In this document: positions 54,001 to 62,493 of the stretch, piece by piece
Position numbering within the stretch: position 1 is the stretch's first letter
Layout of the letters: the number at the start of each line of letters is the position of its first letter
Assembly: GCA_036560445.1 (NCBI GenBank)
Contig: DATBRG010000004.1
Coordinates: 154,878 to 218,877 of the forward strand
Reading direction: 5' to 3'
DNA from: DATBRG01 sp036560445
GTDB taxonomy: Bacteria > Pseudomonadota > Gammaproteobacteria > Burkholderiales > Methylophilaceae
DNA: 64,000 nucleotides
The notes under the pieces: generated by a model
Seen by the model: only the letters and a program-made list of their open reading frames with translations
What the model was told of the DNA's origin: nothing
Databases searched by the model: none
Program-made: the position numbers and the translations under genes

Positions 54001-54918
54001 ATGCATATTCAAAAACAATACTGGGCAAAAAAGCTGGATGCCTATGAGCGCCTGATGCGGCTGGATAAACCCATCGGCATTTTATTACTCTTGTGGCCTA
54101 CACTATGGGCGTTGTGGCTGGCTGGGTATGGTCATCCTGACTGGGTGGTGGTGTGGATATTTGTGCTAGGCACAGTGTTGATGCGCTCAGCTGGCTGCGT
54201 GATGAATGACCTGGCTGACCGAAAGTTTGATGGACGGGTCGAGCGTACGCGTCAACGGCCATTGGCGACTGGCGAAGTCAGTGTAAAAGAGGCACTGTTG
54301 TTGGCAACGGGCTTAAGTCTCGCGGCTTTTTGTCTGGTGCTCTATCTTAACAGGCTCACCATACTATTATCTTTTGCCGCCTTATTTCTTGCTGCCAGCT
54401 ATCCTTTCACCAAGCGCTTTCTAGCGATTCCACAGGCTTATCTTGGTATTGCTTTCGGTTTCGGCATACCCATGGCCTATGCGGCACTAGATTATTATGT
54501 GCCAATGGTCGCCTGGCTGCTGCTGCTGGCGAATATTTTCTGGGCTATCGCCTATGATACGGAGTACGCCATGGTTGACCGTGAAGATGACCTTAAAATA
54601 GGTATACGCTCTTCAGCCATATTCTTTGGCCGTTTTGAAGTACTGGCTGTGATGGTTTGCTATGTAATAATGCTGGCTTTGCTGGTAATGGCTGGCTATC
54701 TGCTGGGTTTGAAATGGCCTTATTATCTAGGCTTGTTGGCCGCTGCTGGTATTGCTGTCTATCATTATGCATTGATTCGTGGGCGCGATCGTGCAAGCTG
54801 CTTCAAGGCTTTTATGCACAACAACTGGTTAGGTGCGGCGATATTCCTCGGCGTAGTCATGAGTTATGTGCTACTGAATTTCGGACATAAGTGGCAGATA
54901 AGCCCACATATCGTTTGA
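54001..54918 (+). CDS. ubiA: 4-hydroxybenzoate octaprenyltransferase
   Basis: Membrane prenyltransferase that attaches the polyprenyl chain to 4-hydroxybenzoate. The 305-residue protein has about eight membrane helices and the two Asp-rich motifs, NDLADRKFDGRVERTRQRPL and DTEYAMVDREDDLKIGIRS, which bind Mg-diphosphate. The gene starts 12 bases after ubiC. Its stop codon lies inside the rplM promoter. Confidence 0.97.
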   Translation: MHIQKQYWAKKLDAYERLMRLDKPIGILLLLWPTLWALWLAGYGHPDWVVVWIFVLGTVLMRSAGCVMNDLADRKFDGRVERTRQRPLATGEVSVKEALLLATGLSLAAFCLVLYLNRLTILLSFAALFLAASYPFTKRFLAIPQAYLGIAFGFGIPMAYAALDYYVPMVAWLLLLANIFWAIAYDTEYAMVDREDDLKIGIRSSAIFFGRFEVLAVMVCYVIMLALLVMAGYLLGLKWPYYLGLLAAAGIAVYHYALIRGRDRASCFKAFMHNNWLGAAIFLGVVMSYVLLNFGHKWQISPHIV

Positions 54919-54944
54919 CAAACGCGCAAGCGATGACATAGAAT
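54915..54944 (+). promoter_or_regulatory. Promoter of rplM-rpsI
   Basis: TTGACA (54915-54920), 18 bases, TAGAAT (54939-54944), followed by the GC-rich discriminator CGCCCTC, a feature of stringently controlled promoters. The -35 overlaps the ubiA stop codon. The leader to rplM is about 30 bases. Confidence 0.8.
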
Positions 54945-54982
54945 CGCCCTCTTAATTTTTTCAGCGATTATTGACAGTTCCG

Positions 54983-55423
54983 ATGAAAACCTTTTCCGCA
55001 AAAGCGCATGAAGTAAAGCGCGACTGGTTCGTGGTAGATGCCACTGATCTGGTGCTGGGCCGTCTGGCCAGTGAGATTGCTCACCGCCTGCGTGGCAAGC
55101 ATAAAACCATTTACACACCGCACGTTGATACGGGCGATTACATTGTCGTGATCAATGCCGACAAGATTAAGGTAACTGGCAACAAGTCTGGCGATAAGCT
55201 TTATCATCGTCACTCGGGTTATCCAGGTGGTATTTCCACCACCACTTTTGGCAAGATGCAAGAGCGCTTTCCTGGCCGCGCGCTGGAAAAGGCTGTTAAA
55301 GGCATGTTGCCCAAGGGTCCACTGGGTTATGCCATGTTCCGCAAGATGAAGGTCTATGCTGGCGCCAAGCATGATCATATTGCACAACAGCCACAACCTC
55401 TGGTTATCAAAAGCCAGGCTTAA
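54983..55423 (+). CDS. rplM: 50S ribosomal protein L13
   Basis: A 146-residue L13, starting MKTFSAKAHEVKRDWFVVDA. The family signature is in GKMQERFPGRALEKAVKGML. An upstream in-frame TTG (54971) is ignored because the ATG at 54983 matches homologues. It is paired with rpsI as in nearly all bacteria. Confidence 0.98.
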   Translation: MKTFSAKAHEVKRDWFVVDATDLVLGRLASEIAHRLRGKHKTIYTPHVDTGDYIVVINADKIKVTGNKSGDKLYHRHSGYPGGISTTTFGKMQERFPGRALEKAVKGMLPKGPLGYAMFRKMKVYAGAKHDHIAQQPQPLVIKSQA

Positions 55424-55432
55424 GGACACAAG

Positions 55433-55825
55433 ATGATTGGTAAATATAACTATGGTACTGGCCGCCGCAAAAGTTCGGTAGCTCGTGTTTTCCTGAAGAC
55501 CGGTAAGGGTAATATCATTGTCAATGATAAGCCTGCTGACGAGTACTTCTCACGTGTAACCTCACGCATGATTCTGCGTCAGCCTCTGGAACTGACCGAC
55601 AACGTAGCCAGTTTCGATATCCTGGTGAACGTAGTGGGTGGCGGTGAATCCGGCCAGGCTGGTGCCGTGCGTCACGGTATTACCCGTGCATTGATTGACT
55701 ACGATGCTGCCCTGAAGAGCGCCTTGTCCAAGGCAGGCTTCGTTACTCGCGATGCACGTGAAGTAGAACGTAAAAAGGTTGGCTTGCGTAAAGCGCGTCG
55801 CCGTAAACAATTCTCCAAGCGCTAA
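55433..55825 (+). CDS. rpsI: 30S ribosomal protein S9
   Basis: A 130-residue S9 (NYGTGRRKSSVARVFLKTG at the front; KKVGLRKARRRKQFSKR tail that reaches the P-site tRNA). It starts 9 bases after rplM and is followed by a strong terminator. Confidence 0.99.
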   Translation: MIGKYNYGTGRRKSSVARVFLKTGKGNIIVNDKPADEYFSRVTSRMILRQPLELTDNVASFDILVNVVGGGESGQAGAVRHGITRALIDYDAALKSALSKAGFVTRDAREVERKKVGLRKARRRKQFSKR

Positions 55826-55841
55826 GCTTGCAAGTATTGTC

Positions 55842-55868
55842 AAAAAAGCCGCTTTATGCGGCTTTTTT
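55842..55868 (+). terminator. Rho-independent terminator of rplM-rpsI
   Basis: AAAAAAGCCGC-TTTAT-GCGGCTTTTTT: a perfect 11-base stem, 5-base loop and T-run, 16 bases after the rpsI stop. The A-tract makes it potentially bidirectional. Confidence 0.93.
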
Positions 55869-55918
55869 GTTTTCGTCGGAGCTTTTGTTACTATGCAACA
55901 CTGAATGGACTGTTAACT

Positions 55919-56965
55919 ATGGATATGACAGCTAAAAAACTAAAAATCGGCATTGTTGGTGGAACAGGTTATACGGGCGTTGAACTGTTGCGTTTGTTGG
56001 CAGTGCACCCGAATGCACAACTCAGTGTGATTACCTCAAGAGGTGAGGCCGGGCTACCAGTTGCGGACATGTTTCCAAGTCTGCGTGGTTATGTTGATAT
56101 AGCCTTTACGGAGCCCGCCCAGTCTGACCTGAGTAGTTGTGACATAGTGTTCTTCGCCACGCCCAATGGTATTGCCATGCAGCAGACACGGGATTTGCTG
56201 ACCAAGGGTGTCCGCGTTATCGACCTTGCCGCAGATTTCCGCATCAAGGATATCGCTACTTGGGAGAAATGGTATGGCATGACCCATGCCTGTCCTGATT
56301 TGGTAGCCCAAGCTGTTTATGGCTTGCCGGAACTAAATCGTGAAAAGATCAAAACTGCCCAATTGGTGGCTAACCCTGGTTGTTACCCAACCGCAGTGCA
56401 ACTCGGCTTTATGCCTTTGCTTGAGGCCGGTGTTGTCGATATAAGTCACTTGATTGCTGATGCCAAGTCTGGTGTCAGTGGCGCTGGGCGTAAGGCAGAG
56501 GTGCATACCTTGTTTAGCGAAGCAGGTGATAATTTCAAGGCCTATGGTGTATCAGGCCATCGCCATCTTCCAGAAATCAGCCAAGGCTTGACGGAGATGG
56601 CGAGCAAGAAGACCGGTCTGACATTCGTGCCACACTTGACCCCGTTGATACGGGGTATTCATGCTACGCTCTACGCCAAACTGACCAAATCGGTTGATTT
56701 GCAGCAGCTGTTTGAGAGCCGCTACGCAAATGAGCGCTTTGTCGATGTGTTGCCTGAAGGAGCGCATCCTGAGACCCGTTCTGTGCGGGGCTCCAACCTT
56801 TGTCGTATCGCTGTGCATCAACCACAAGGCGGCGATACCGTGGTAGTGTTATCGGTAATTGATAATCTTGTGAAAGGTGCTGCCGGACAGGCTGTGCAAA
56901 ATATGAATATCATGTTTGGTTTTGCCGAAAATGCTGGTTTAGAAGTGGTTCCTTTACTGCCGTGA
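55919..56965 (+). CDS. argC: N-acetyl-gamma-glutamyl-phosphate reductase
   Basis: NADPH-dependent step of arginine synthesis. The 348-residue protein has the nucleotide fold GIVGGTGYTGVELLRLL and the catalytic cysteine in ANPGCYPTAVQLG. The frame extends upstream into the terminator, so I chose ATG 55919 (MDMTAKKLKIG). argH is also in the window but not linked. Confidence 0.97.
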   Translation: MDMTAKKLKIGIVGGTGYTGVELLRLLAVHPNAQLSVITSRGEAGLPVADMFPSLRGYVDIAFTEPAQSDLSSCDIVFFATPNGIAMQQTRDLLTKGVRVIDLAADFRIKDIATWEKWYGMTHACPDLVAQAVYGLPELNREKIKTAQLVANPGCYPTAVQLGFMPLLEAGVVDISHLIADAKSGVSGAGRKAEVHTLFSEAGDNFKAYGVSGHRHLPEISQGLTEMASKKTGLTFVPHLTPLIRGIHATLYAKLTKSVDLQQLFESRYANERFVDVLPEGAHPETRSVRGSNLCRIAVHQPQGGDTVVVLSVIDNLVKGAAGQAVQNMNIMFGFAENAGLEVVPLLP

Positions 56966-56972
56966 TGCCAAG

Positions 56973-57668
56973 ATGAAAGCTTTTATTCGTCGAATAAAAC
57001 GCCATTTTGGCATTAGTGCTGAGCATGTTGCGGTTAAACCCGAACATGCTTGGTACTGGCGGCTGCTGTTTGCAGTGGGTTTGATTTTTTTTGGTTATTT
57101 GATTGCATATTGGCAATTTGCTGTAAGTAGCAGTGGCGCCAACATGCAACAAATCATGCAAGAGAATCAGACTTTGCAATCAAAAGTTGTGCAAACCGAG
57201 CGCCAGTTACAAGTAGAGCATGCTGCGCAGAGTAACCTGGCTAAAGAGCTTGTGAGTTTGCAGGATGAAGGTATGCACTTGAAGGAAGATGTGGCTTTTT
57301 ATAAGAGCATACTGAACGATTATCCAGGTGAAAGTCAGGTCAAACTCTATAGCTTCAAGCTCACTAAATCAGATGAGCAGGGTAAATATGACTACAGAAT
57401 TTTGCTTGTGCAATCGGGCCGGCATGAAAAAATGGTACAGGGCAGGCTTGATTTAAGCCTGATAGCAACACAGGCGGGGAAAGCGGTTGTCTTGCCTATT
57501 GCGCAATCTGCTGCGCAGTCAATCAAGATTAATTTCAAGTATTATCAGGTAGTGGAGGGCAGTTTTGGTGTACCCGCGGATACTTCGGTACAGTCAGTTG
57601 AAGCTGGATTTATCGAGATGGGTGCAAATCAACCCAAGATTACCCAGAGAGCTAATTTGCCTGGATGA
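56973..57668 (+). CDS. DUF6776-like membrane protein with coiled coil
   Basis: A 231-residue protein with a short basic N-terminus, one membrane helix at about residues 27-51 (WRLLFAVGLIFFGYLIAY), a coiled coil at about 57-105 and a C-terminal domain likely periplasmic. The arrangement matches the DUF6776 type found next to bactofilin in Betaproteobacteria, though I judge this from layout. It starts 7 bases after argC and precedes the bactofilin gene by 52 bases. Function unknown. Confidence 0.85.
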   Translation: MKAFIRRIKRHFGISAEHVAVKPEHAWYWRLLFAVGLIFFGYLIAYWQFAVSSSGANMQQIMQENQTLQSKVVQTERQLQVEHAAQSNLAKELVSLQDEGMHLKEDVAFYKSILNDYPGESQVKLYSFKLTKSDEQGKYDYRILLVQSGRHEKMVQGRLDLSLIATQAGKAVVLPIAQSAAQSIKINFKYYQVVEGSFGVPADTSVQSVEAGFIEMGANQPKITQRANLPG

Positions 57669-57720
57669 TTAGGCCAACCCTGCTACAAATAGCATTGCCA
57701 AGAGAGTTAAAAGGATAGCC

Positions 57721-58128
57721 ATGTTGTTCAAAAATCGTAATAAGCCGCAAAGTCGTATTGATACGCTAATAGGCGCTGATACCAGAGTGGAAGGTGATAT
57801 GCACTTTACCGGAGGCTTGCGCGTTGATGGCAGCATTCGTGGCAACGTGAGTGAGGCTACTGCCACGCCGGGAACACTGGTTCTAAGTGAGCACGGCCGT
57901 ATTGAAGGTGCCATTACCGTCTCTCACGTGGTAATTAACGGCAAAGTGTTAGGGCCGGTGCGCGCGAGTCAATATATTGAACTACAAACTAAATCCAGGG
58001 TCACTGGAGATGTCTATTACAAATCATTGGAAATGCATACTGGTGCTGTTGTTGAAGGTAAGTTGATTTACCTTGGTGATGCGGCTGTCGAAGCTTTAGT
58101 TGATCCGTTGCTCAATGATAAAGATTGA
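57721..58128 (+). CDS. Bactofilin
   Basis: A 135-residue bactofilin. The beta-helix domain is recognised by regularly spaced Gly/Val repeats (GADTRVEGDMHFTGGLRVDG and GRIEGAITVSHVVINGKV). A short N-terminal tail may bind membrane. Bactofilins polymerise without nucleotide and scaffold cell-wall and pole-associated machinery. The neighbouring DUF6776-type protein is a plausible membrane partner. Confidence 0.94.
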   Translation: MLFKNRNKPQSRIDTLIGADTRVEGDMHFTGGLRVDGSIRGNVSEATATPGTLVLSEHGRIEGAITVSHVVINGKVLGPVRASQYIELQTKSRVTGDVYYKSLEMHTGAVVEGKLIYLGDAAVEALVDPLLNDKD

Positions 58129-58183
58129 CCCGTAACCAGTAGCGCAGGATAATGATTTAGTTGAGGAATTTAAGGAGTACGTG

Positions 58184-58534
58184 ATGAATGCAGTTACCGA
58201 AATGCCAAGCCCATTGATTTTTACTGATAATGCGGCAAAAAAAGTGAAAGAACTGATTGAAGAAGAAGGTTCGCCAGACCTTAAGCTACGCGTGTTTGTT
58301 AGCGGTGGCGGCTGTTCCGGCTTTCAGTATGGCTTCACTTTTGAAGACACTGTGAACGAAGATGACACGCAAGTGGAGCGCGACAGCGTGACATTGCTGA
58401 TTGACCCAATGAGCCTGCAATATCTGATGGGTGCAGAAATTGACTATCAGGATAGCCTGCAAGGTTCGCAATTTGTGATTCGCAATCCGAATGCAACCAG
58501 TACCTGCGGTTGCGGTTCTTCTTTCTCGGCTTGA
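58184..58534 (+). CDS. erpA: Iron-sulfur cluster insertion protein ErpA
   Basis: A-type carrier that hands Fe-S clusters to target enzymes. The 116-residue protein has the three cluster cysteines: SGGGCSGFQYGF and the C-terminal CGCGSSFSA. AAGGAG precedes the start; the ATG at 58184 is better spaced than the GTG one codon earlier. It follows bactofilin by 55 bases, as in other Betaproteobacteria. Confidence 0.96.
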   Translation: MNAVTEMPSPLIFTDNAAKKVKELIEEEGSPDLKLRVFVSGGGCSGFQYGFTFEDTVNEDDTQVERDSVTLLIDPMSLQYLMGAEIDYQDSLQGSQFVIRNPNATSTCGCGSSFSA

Positions 58535-58546
58535 TTTAATATTCGA

Positions 58547-58584
58547 GGCAATAAAAAAGGGGCGAAAGCCCCTTTTTTATTGCC
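58547..58584. terminator. Bidirectional terminator between erpA and gltA
   Basis: A perfect 17-base inverted repeat around a GAAA tetraloop, with A- and T-tracts on both arms (AAAAAAGGGGC-GAAA-GCCCCTTTTTT at the centre). It lies between the convergent erpA and gltA and can stop transcription from both sides. Confidence 0.95.
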
Positions 58585-58604
58585 AGGTTTTTGTTAATTG
58601 TTGC

Positions 58605-59897
58605 CTAGCGGTTCTCTACGGGCAAGAACTCACGCCGACTGGAGCCAGTGTAGAGTTGGCGTGGCCGCCCAATCTTGGCTTCCGGGTCTGACATCATTTC
58701 ATTCCACTGCGCTACCCAGCCTACTGTACGCGCCAAGGCAAAAATGGCGGTGAACATCGAGTTGGGAATACCCATCGCGCGCATTACGATACCAGAGTAA
58801 AAGTCCACGTTGGGGTAGAGCCGTTTGTTGACGAAATACTCATCTTCCAGTGCAATTTGTTCTAGCTTGAGTGCGAGTTTAAGCATGGGGTCATCATGTA
58901 GACCCAGTTCATCGAGCACCTGATGGCAGGTCTCACGCATAATGGCTGCGCGTGGATCCATGTTACGGTATACGCGATGACCAAAGCCCATGAGCCGGAA
59001 CGAATCGGATTTATCCTTGGCACGCTTGATGTATTCACCTATACGGCTGACATCACCAATTTCTTCCAGCATCTTCAATGTGGCCTCATTGGCACCGCCA
59101 TGAGCTGGGCCCCACAAAGAGGCAATACCAGCGGCAACGCATGCGTATGGATTGGCGCCACTAGAGCCAACCAATCTTACAGTTGAAGTTGAGGCATTTT
59201 GCTCATGGTCGGCATGCAGTATCAGTATGCGTTCCAGCGCTTTAGCCAATATCGGATTGGGTTCGTATTCCTCGCAAGGGGTGGCAAACATCATATGTAG
59301 GATATTTTCCGCGTAGCTATAGCGATTTTGCGGATACATGAAAGGTTGGCCCAGATTATATTTGTAGCTCCAGGCAGCGATGGTGGGTACCTTGGCTAGC
59401 AGGCGGTGGGCTGAAATCTCACGATGTTGTGGGTTAGCTACGTCCATCGCATCGTGATAGAAAGCCGACATCGAGCCGACAACACCGACCATAACAGCCA
59501 TCGGATGCGCATCGCGCCTGAAGCCGCGAAAGATGGTGCTAAGTTGGTCGTGTAGCATGGTGTGGCTGCTAATGGTTGCGCTGAATTGCTGCTTTTGCTC
59601 GTTATTGGGCAGCTCACCATGAATCAGCAGATAAGAAACTTCCATAAAGTCACAATGCTGCGCAAGCTGCTCAATCGGATAGCCGCGGTAATACAACAAG
59701 CCTTTTTCACCATCAATAAAAGTGATGTCTGAGCTGCATGAGGCGGTCGACAAAAAGCCCGGGTCATAGGTAAACACGCCGTGCTTGCCTAAAGCACGGA
59801 TATCAATGACATCTGGCCCGAGATTGCCTGACAACATGGGCAACTCGATTGGTGGATTACCGTTATCAAAAGTGAGTGTTACTTTGCTAGGTTTCAT
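58605..59897 (-). CDS. gltA: Citrate synthase
   Basis: Condenses acetyl-CoA and oxaloacetate. The 430-residue protein has the hexameric type II layout, with an N-terminal beta domain (VTLTFDNGNPPIELPML) and the catalytic blocks LHADHEQNASTSTVRLVGSS and GFGHRVYRNMDPRA. In obligate methylotrophs the TCA cycle is often incomplete and citrate synthase serves biosynthesis; whether that holds here cannot be told. Confidence 0.97.
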   Translation of the reverse strand: MKPSKVTLTFDNGNPPIELPMLSGNLGPDVIDIRALGKHGVFTYDPGFLSTASCSSDITFIDGEKGLLYYRGYPIEQLAQHCDFMEVSYLLIHGELPNNEQKQQFSATISSHTMLHDQLSTIFRGFRRDAHPMAVMVGVVGSMSAFYHDAMDVANPQHREISAHRLLAKVPTIAAWSYKYNLGQPFMYPQNRYSYAENILHMMFATPCEEYEPNPILAKALERILILHADHEQNASTSTVRLVGSSGANPYACVAAGIASLWGPAHGGANEATLKMLEEIGDVSRIGEYIKRAKDKSDSFRLMGFGHRVYRNMDPRAAIMRETCHQVLDELGLHDDPMLKLALKLEQIALEDEYFVNKRLYPNVDFYSGIVMRAMGIPNSMFTAIFALARTVGWVAQWNEMMSDPEAKIGRPRQLYTGSSRREFLPVENR

Positions 59898-59930
59898 ATG
59901 GATTATTCTAAATTCAATTCAAATTCTTGG

Positions 59931-61049
59931 TTAGCTAGCATAAATTGCGCCCAAAATTCTCGCACCATTAGCGCCAGTAACGGCGGGCAAGTTGGCAGGC
60001 TTTTGCTGCAAGGCCTGTTTGGCAAGCCAAGCAAAGGCTGCAGCCTCTACCCAGTCGACACTGATGCCTAGTAGGTTGCTAGTGGCGATTTTCACAGGAT
60101 GCAGCAATTGCTGCAAGCGTTCCACGAGTAACTTGTTATGGGCGCCTCCGCCACAGAGGTAAATTTCTAGAGCCGCACCATAATGTTGCCTGACTGCTGT
60201 AGCAATTGTTTGGGCAGATAACTCCAGTAGTGTGCGCTGAACATCATTAGCTGCGTATCCTGGCTGCAGTTTCTGCGTGAGCCATGCCAGATTGAACATA
60301 TCGCGCCCAGTGCTCTTAGGTGGAGCCTGTTCAAAGAATGGATGGGCTAGCCATGCATCCAGCAACTTATCAATGACTTGGCCGGTGGCTGCCCAGCTTC
60401 CGGATTCATCGTAAGCCTTGCCTAGGTGTTGTTCAGCCCAGGCATCCATCAACATATTGCCTGGCCCACTATCAAACCCACTGATTAAGCCATTGGCTGG
60501 CAGATTAGTGAGATTGGCAATACCGCCAATATTGATAATTACCCGATGAATTCGCGTATCGGCGAATACGGCTTGATGAAATGCCGGTACTAATGGCGCA
60601 CCTTGACCACCGGCAGCTATGTCGCGACTGCGGAAATCGGCCACTACATTGATGCCAGTCAGTTCGGCCAGTAGGGCCGGGTTGCCGATCTGCATAGTAA
60701 AACCGAGTTCGGGCCTATGGCGTATAGTCTGTCCATGGCAGCCGATAGCAGTAATCTGGTGGTGATCGATATGAGTGTTTTGCAGCAGCTGTTGCACAGC
60801 TTGCGCATAGAGTCGCGATAGCTGGTTTCCTGCCAGTGCGGTACGTTCGAGTTCATTCTCACTGCTTACGTGCAAGGCTAATAGCTCTGTACGTAAATCA
60901 AGTGAGTACGGAACAAAATGCGTATGGATAAGCTGGCACGGCTGCGAGCCAATCTCATTATTTGATGCGTCAGGGAATTCAACGATGACTGCATCGACCC
61001 CGTCCAGGCTAGTGCCGGACATCAGGCCTATGAAAAGCTTGCTAGTCAC
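59931..61049 (-). CDS. anmK: Anhydro-N-acetylmuramic acid kinase
   Basis: Converts anhydroMurNAc from recycled cell wall to MurNAc-6-phosphate. The 372-residue protein has the ATP-binding GLMSGTSLDGVDAV, IGCHGQTIRHRP and GFDSGPGNMLMDAWAE. GTG start at 61049. It follows the M23 peptidase by 17 bases, so cell-wall cleavage and recycling are paired; the triple M23-anmK-tyrS neighbourhood is common in Beta- and Gammaproteobacteria. Confidence 0.96.
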   Translation of the reverse strand: MTSKLFIGLMSGTSLDGVDAVIVEFPDASNNEIGSQPCQLIHTHFVPYSLDLRTELLALHVSSENELERTALAGNQLSRLYAQAVQQLLQNTHIDHHQITAIGCHGQTIRHRPELGFTMQIGNPALLAELTGINVVADFRSRDIAAGGQGAPLVPAFHQAVFADTRIHRVIINIGGIANLTNLPANGLISGFDSGPGNMLMDAWAEQHLGKAYDESGSWAATGQVIDKLLDAWLAHPFFEQAPPKSTGRDMFNLAWLTQKLQPGYAANDVQRTLLELSAQTIATAVRQHYGAALEIYLCGGGAHNKLLVERLQQLLHPVKIATSNLLGISVDWVEAAAFAWLAKQALQQKPANLPAVTGANGARILGAIYAS

Positions 61050-61066
61050 CGTGACAGAAAAAGATA

Positions 61067-62407
61067 TTATTCCAGCGAGGCAAGCTTGCTCGAGTCTAAC
61101 AGGCTGAGCTGTGCCAGTAGGCTCGCCTTATTGCTGGCGAAATCTGCCGCATATTTTGCTGGTAGCGGGATGGCGGTTGGCAGGGCAATCTTCATAGGAT
61201 CGCGTTGCTGGCCATTCACCAAGAACTCATAATGCAGGTGCGGGCCGGTAGCTAGACCAGTCATTCCAACAAAACCAATAATTTCGCCCTGCGCTACTTT
61301 TGTACCTTTACGGACTCCCTGGGCAAAACCGGACATATGCCCATAAACCGTGCTGATGCCATTCTGGTGCTGTAAAACAACGACGTTACCATAACCGCCT
61401 TTAACTCCGGCAAAAGCCACTGTGCCATCTGCCGCAGCCTTTATCCGGGTACCGGTAGGCGCCGCATAATCAACGCCTTTGTGCGCACGCATAGTTTGTA
61501 AGATGGGGTGGAAACGTGCCAAGCTGAAGCCGGAACTAATGCGTGAAAATTCCAAAGGCGACCTTAGGAAAGATTTGTGCAGGCTCTTGCCCTCTGGCGT
61601 GTAGTAGCTGGTCTGACCTTCAGGGTTGCGATACATGATAGCGCGATAGGTTTTGCCGTCATTGATGAATTCGGCAGCCAACACTTGGCCGGTTTTGACC
61701 AGCTCGCCATTATGGTAGCTGGCTTCATAAACCACCATGAAGCGGTCGCCACGACGTAAATCGCTATGAAAATCGATATCGCTGGAGAATATATCCGTCA
61801 GTTGTAATGCCACTTGGTCAGGAATGTCAGCGCTATCTGTCGCTTCAAATAAAGAGCTTTTTATCTCGGCAGATTTCAGTACATTGTGGGTTTCAAGCTC
61901 AGGGGTAATAGACTCAGCTTGGTAGCCGGATTCGCCGAGCTCAATCTTCAAGGTACTATTTACGCCGGTTTGATATTGCAATTTAAGTAGTTCGCCATCC
62001 TGATTTGTTTGCGCCTCGATAGTCCGCCCCGGGCGTAATCCTGAGGCTAGCGCATTGGCTTCTGGACTACGTCGTAGGAAGTCAAGGGCAGCCTGGTTGC
62101 GCACATTCAGGCGTGCCATGAGGCTGGCCAATGTATCATCACGGCGTACTTGGTCAACTTGCCAGAAATTTGATGGCTGGGCGGTAACTTGCTCTGCAGT
62201 AGCTTGTGGCAAAGCAATATCTTCAGTAATGGTAGATATCGGGATATTCTGGGTAACGGTTTGCGGAGCAATACCAAAAGCGGCAAAAATACCAAATAGC
62301 GGAATGCTGGAAATAGCTAGTAACCAACGTAGACGAAGTCTGCGTTCTTTGAATCGACTGTTTTGCGCTAAAATGCCACGTTTAATAATAGGCTCGTTAT
62401 GCTGCAC
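61067..62407 (-). CDS. M23 family metallopeptidase (murein endopeptidase)
   Basis: About 446 residues. An N-terminal membrane anchor (LLAISSIPLFGIFAAFGIA) is followed by a LysM/OapA-like region (DDTLASLMARLNV) and a C-terminal M23 (LytM) domain. Zinc ligands are His309 and Asp313 (HKGVDYAAPTG) and the HLH of GPHLHYEF near 390-392, so the enzyme looks active. It probably cuts peptidoglycan cross-links during growth, like MepM. GTG 62407 is chosen over GTG 62413 because AGGGG is spaced 8 bases from the former. Divergent from tyrS. Confidence 0.93.
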   Translation of the reverse strand: MQHNEPIIKRGILAQNSRFKERRLRLRWLLAISSIPLFGIFAAFGIAPQTVTQNIPISTITEDIALPQATAEQVTAQPSNFWQVDQVRRDDTLASLMARLNVRNQAALDFLRRSPEANALASGLRPGRTIEAQTNQDGELLKLQYQTGVNSTLKIELGESGYQAESITPELETHNVLKSAEIKSSLFEATDSADIPDQVALQLTDIFSSDIDFHSDLRRGDRFMVVYEASYHNGELVKTGQVLAAEFINDGKTYRAIMYRNPEGQTSYYTPEGKSLHKSFLRSPLEFSRISSGFSLARFHPILQTMRAHKGVDYAAPTGTRIKAAADGTVAFAGVKGGYGNVVVLQHQNGISTVYGHMSGFAQGVRKGTKVAQGEIIGFVGMTGLATGPHLHYEFLVNGQQRDPMKIALPTAIPLPAKYAADFASNKASLLAQLSLLDSSKLASLE

Positions 62408-62493
62408 CGGCACTACCCCTAATGCTTAATCTGAGGTGGGATGCTAACAGAAAAATTCCGGACAGTGAAATTGGCCAAATTTAAGGTTTGCAA

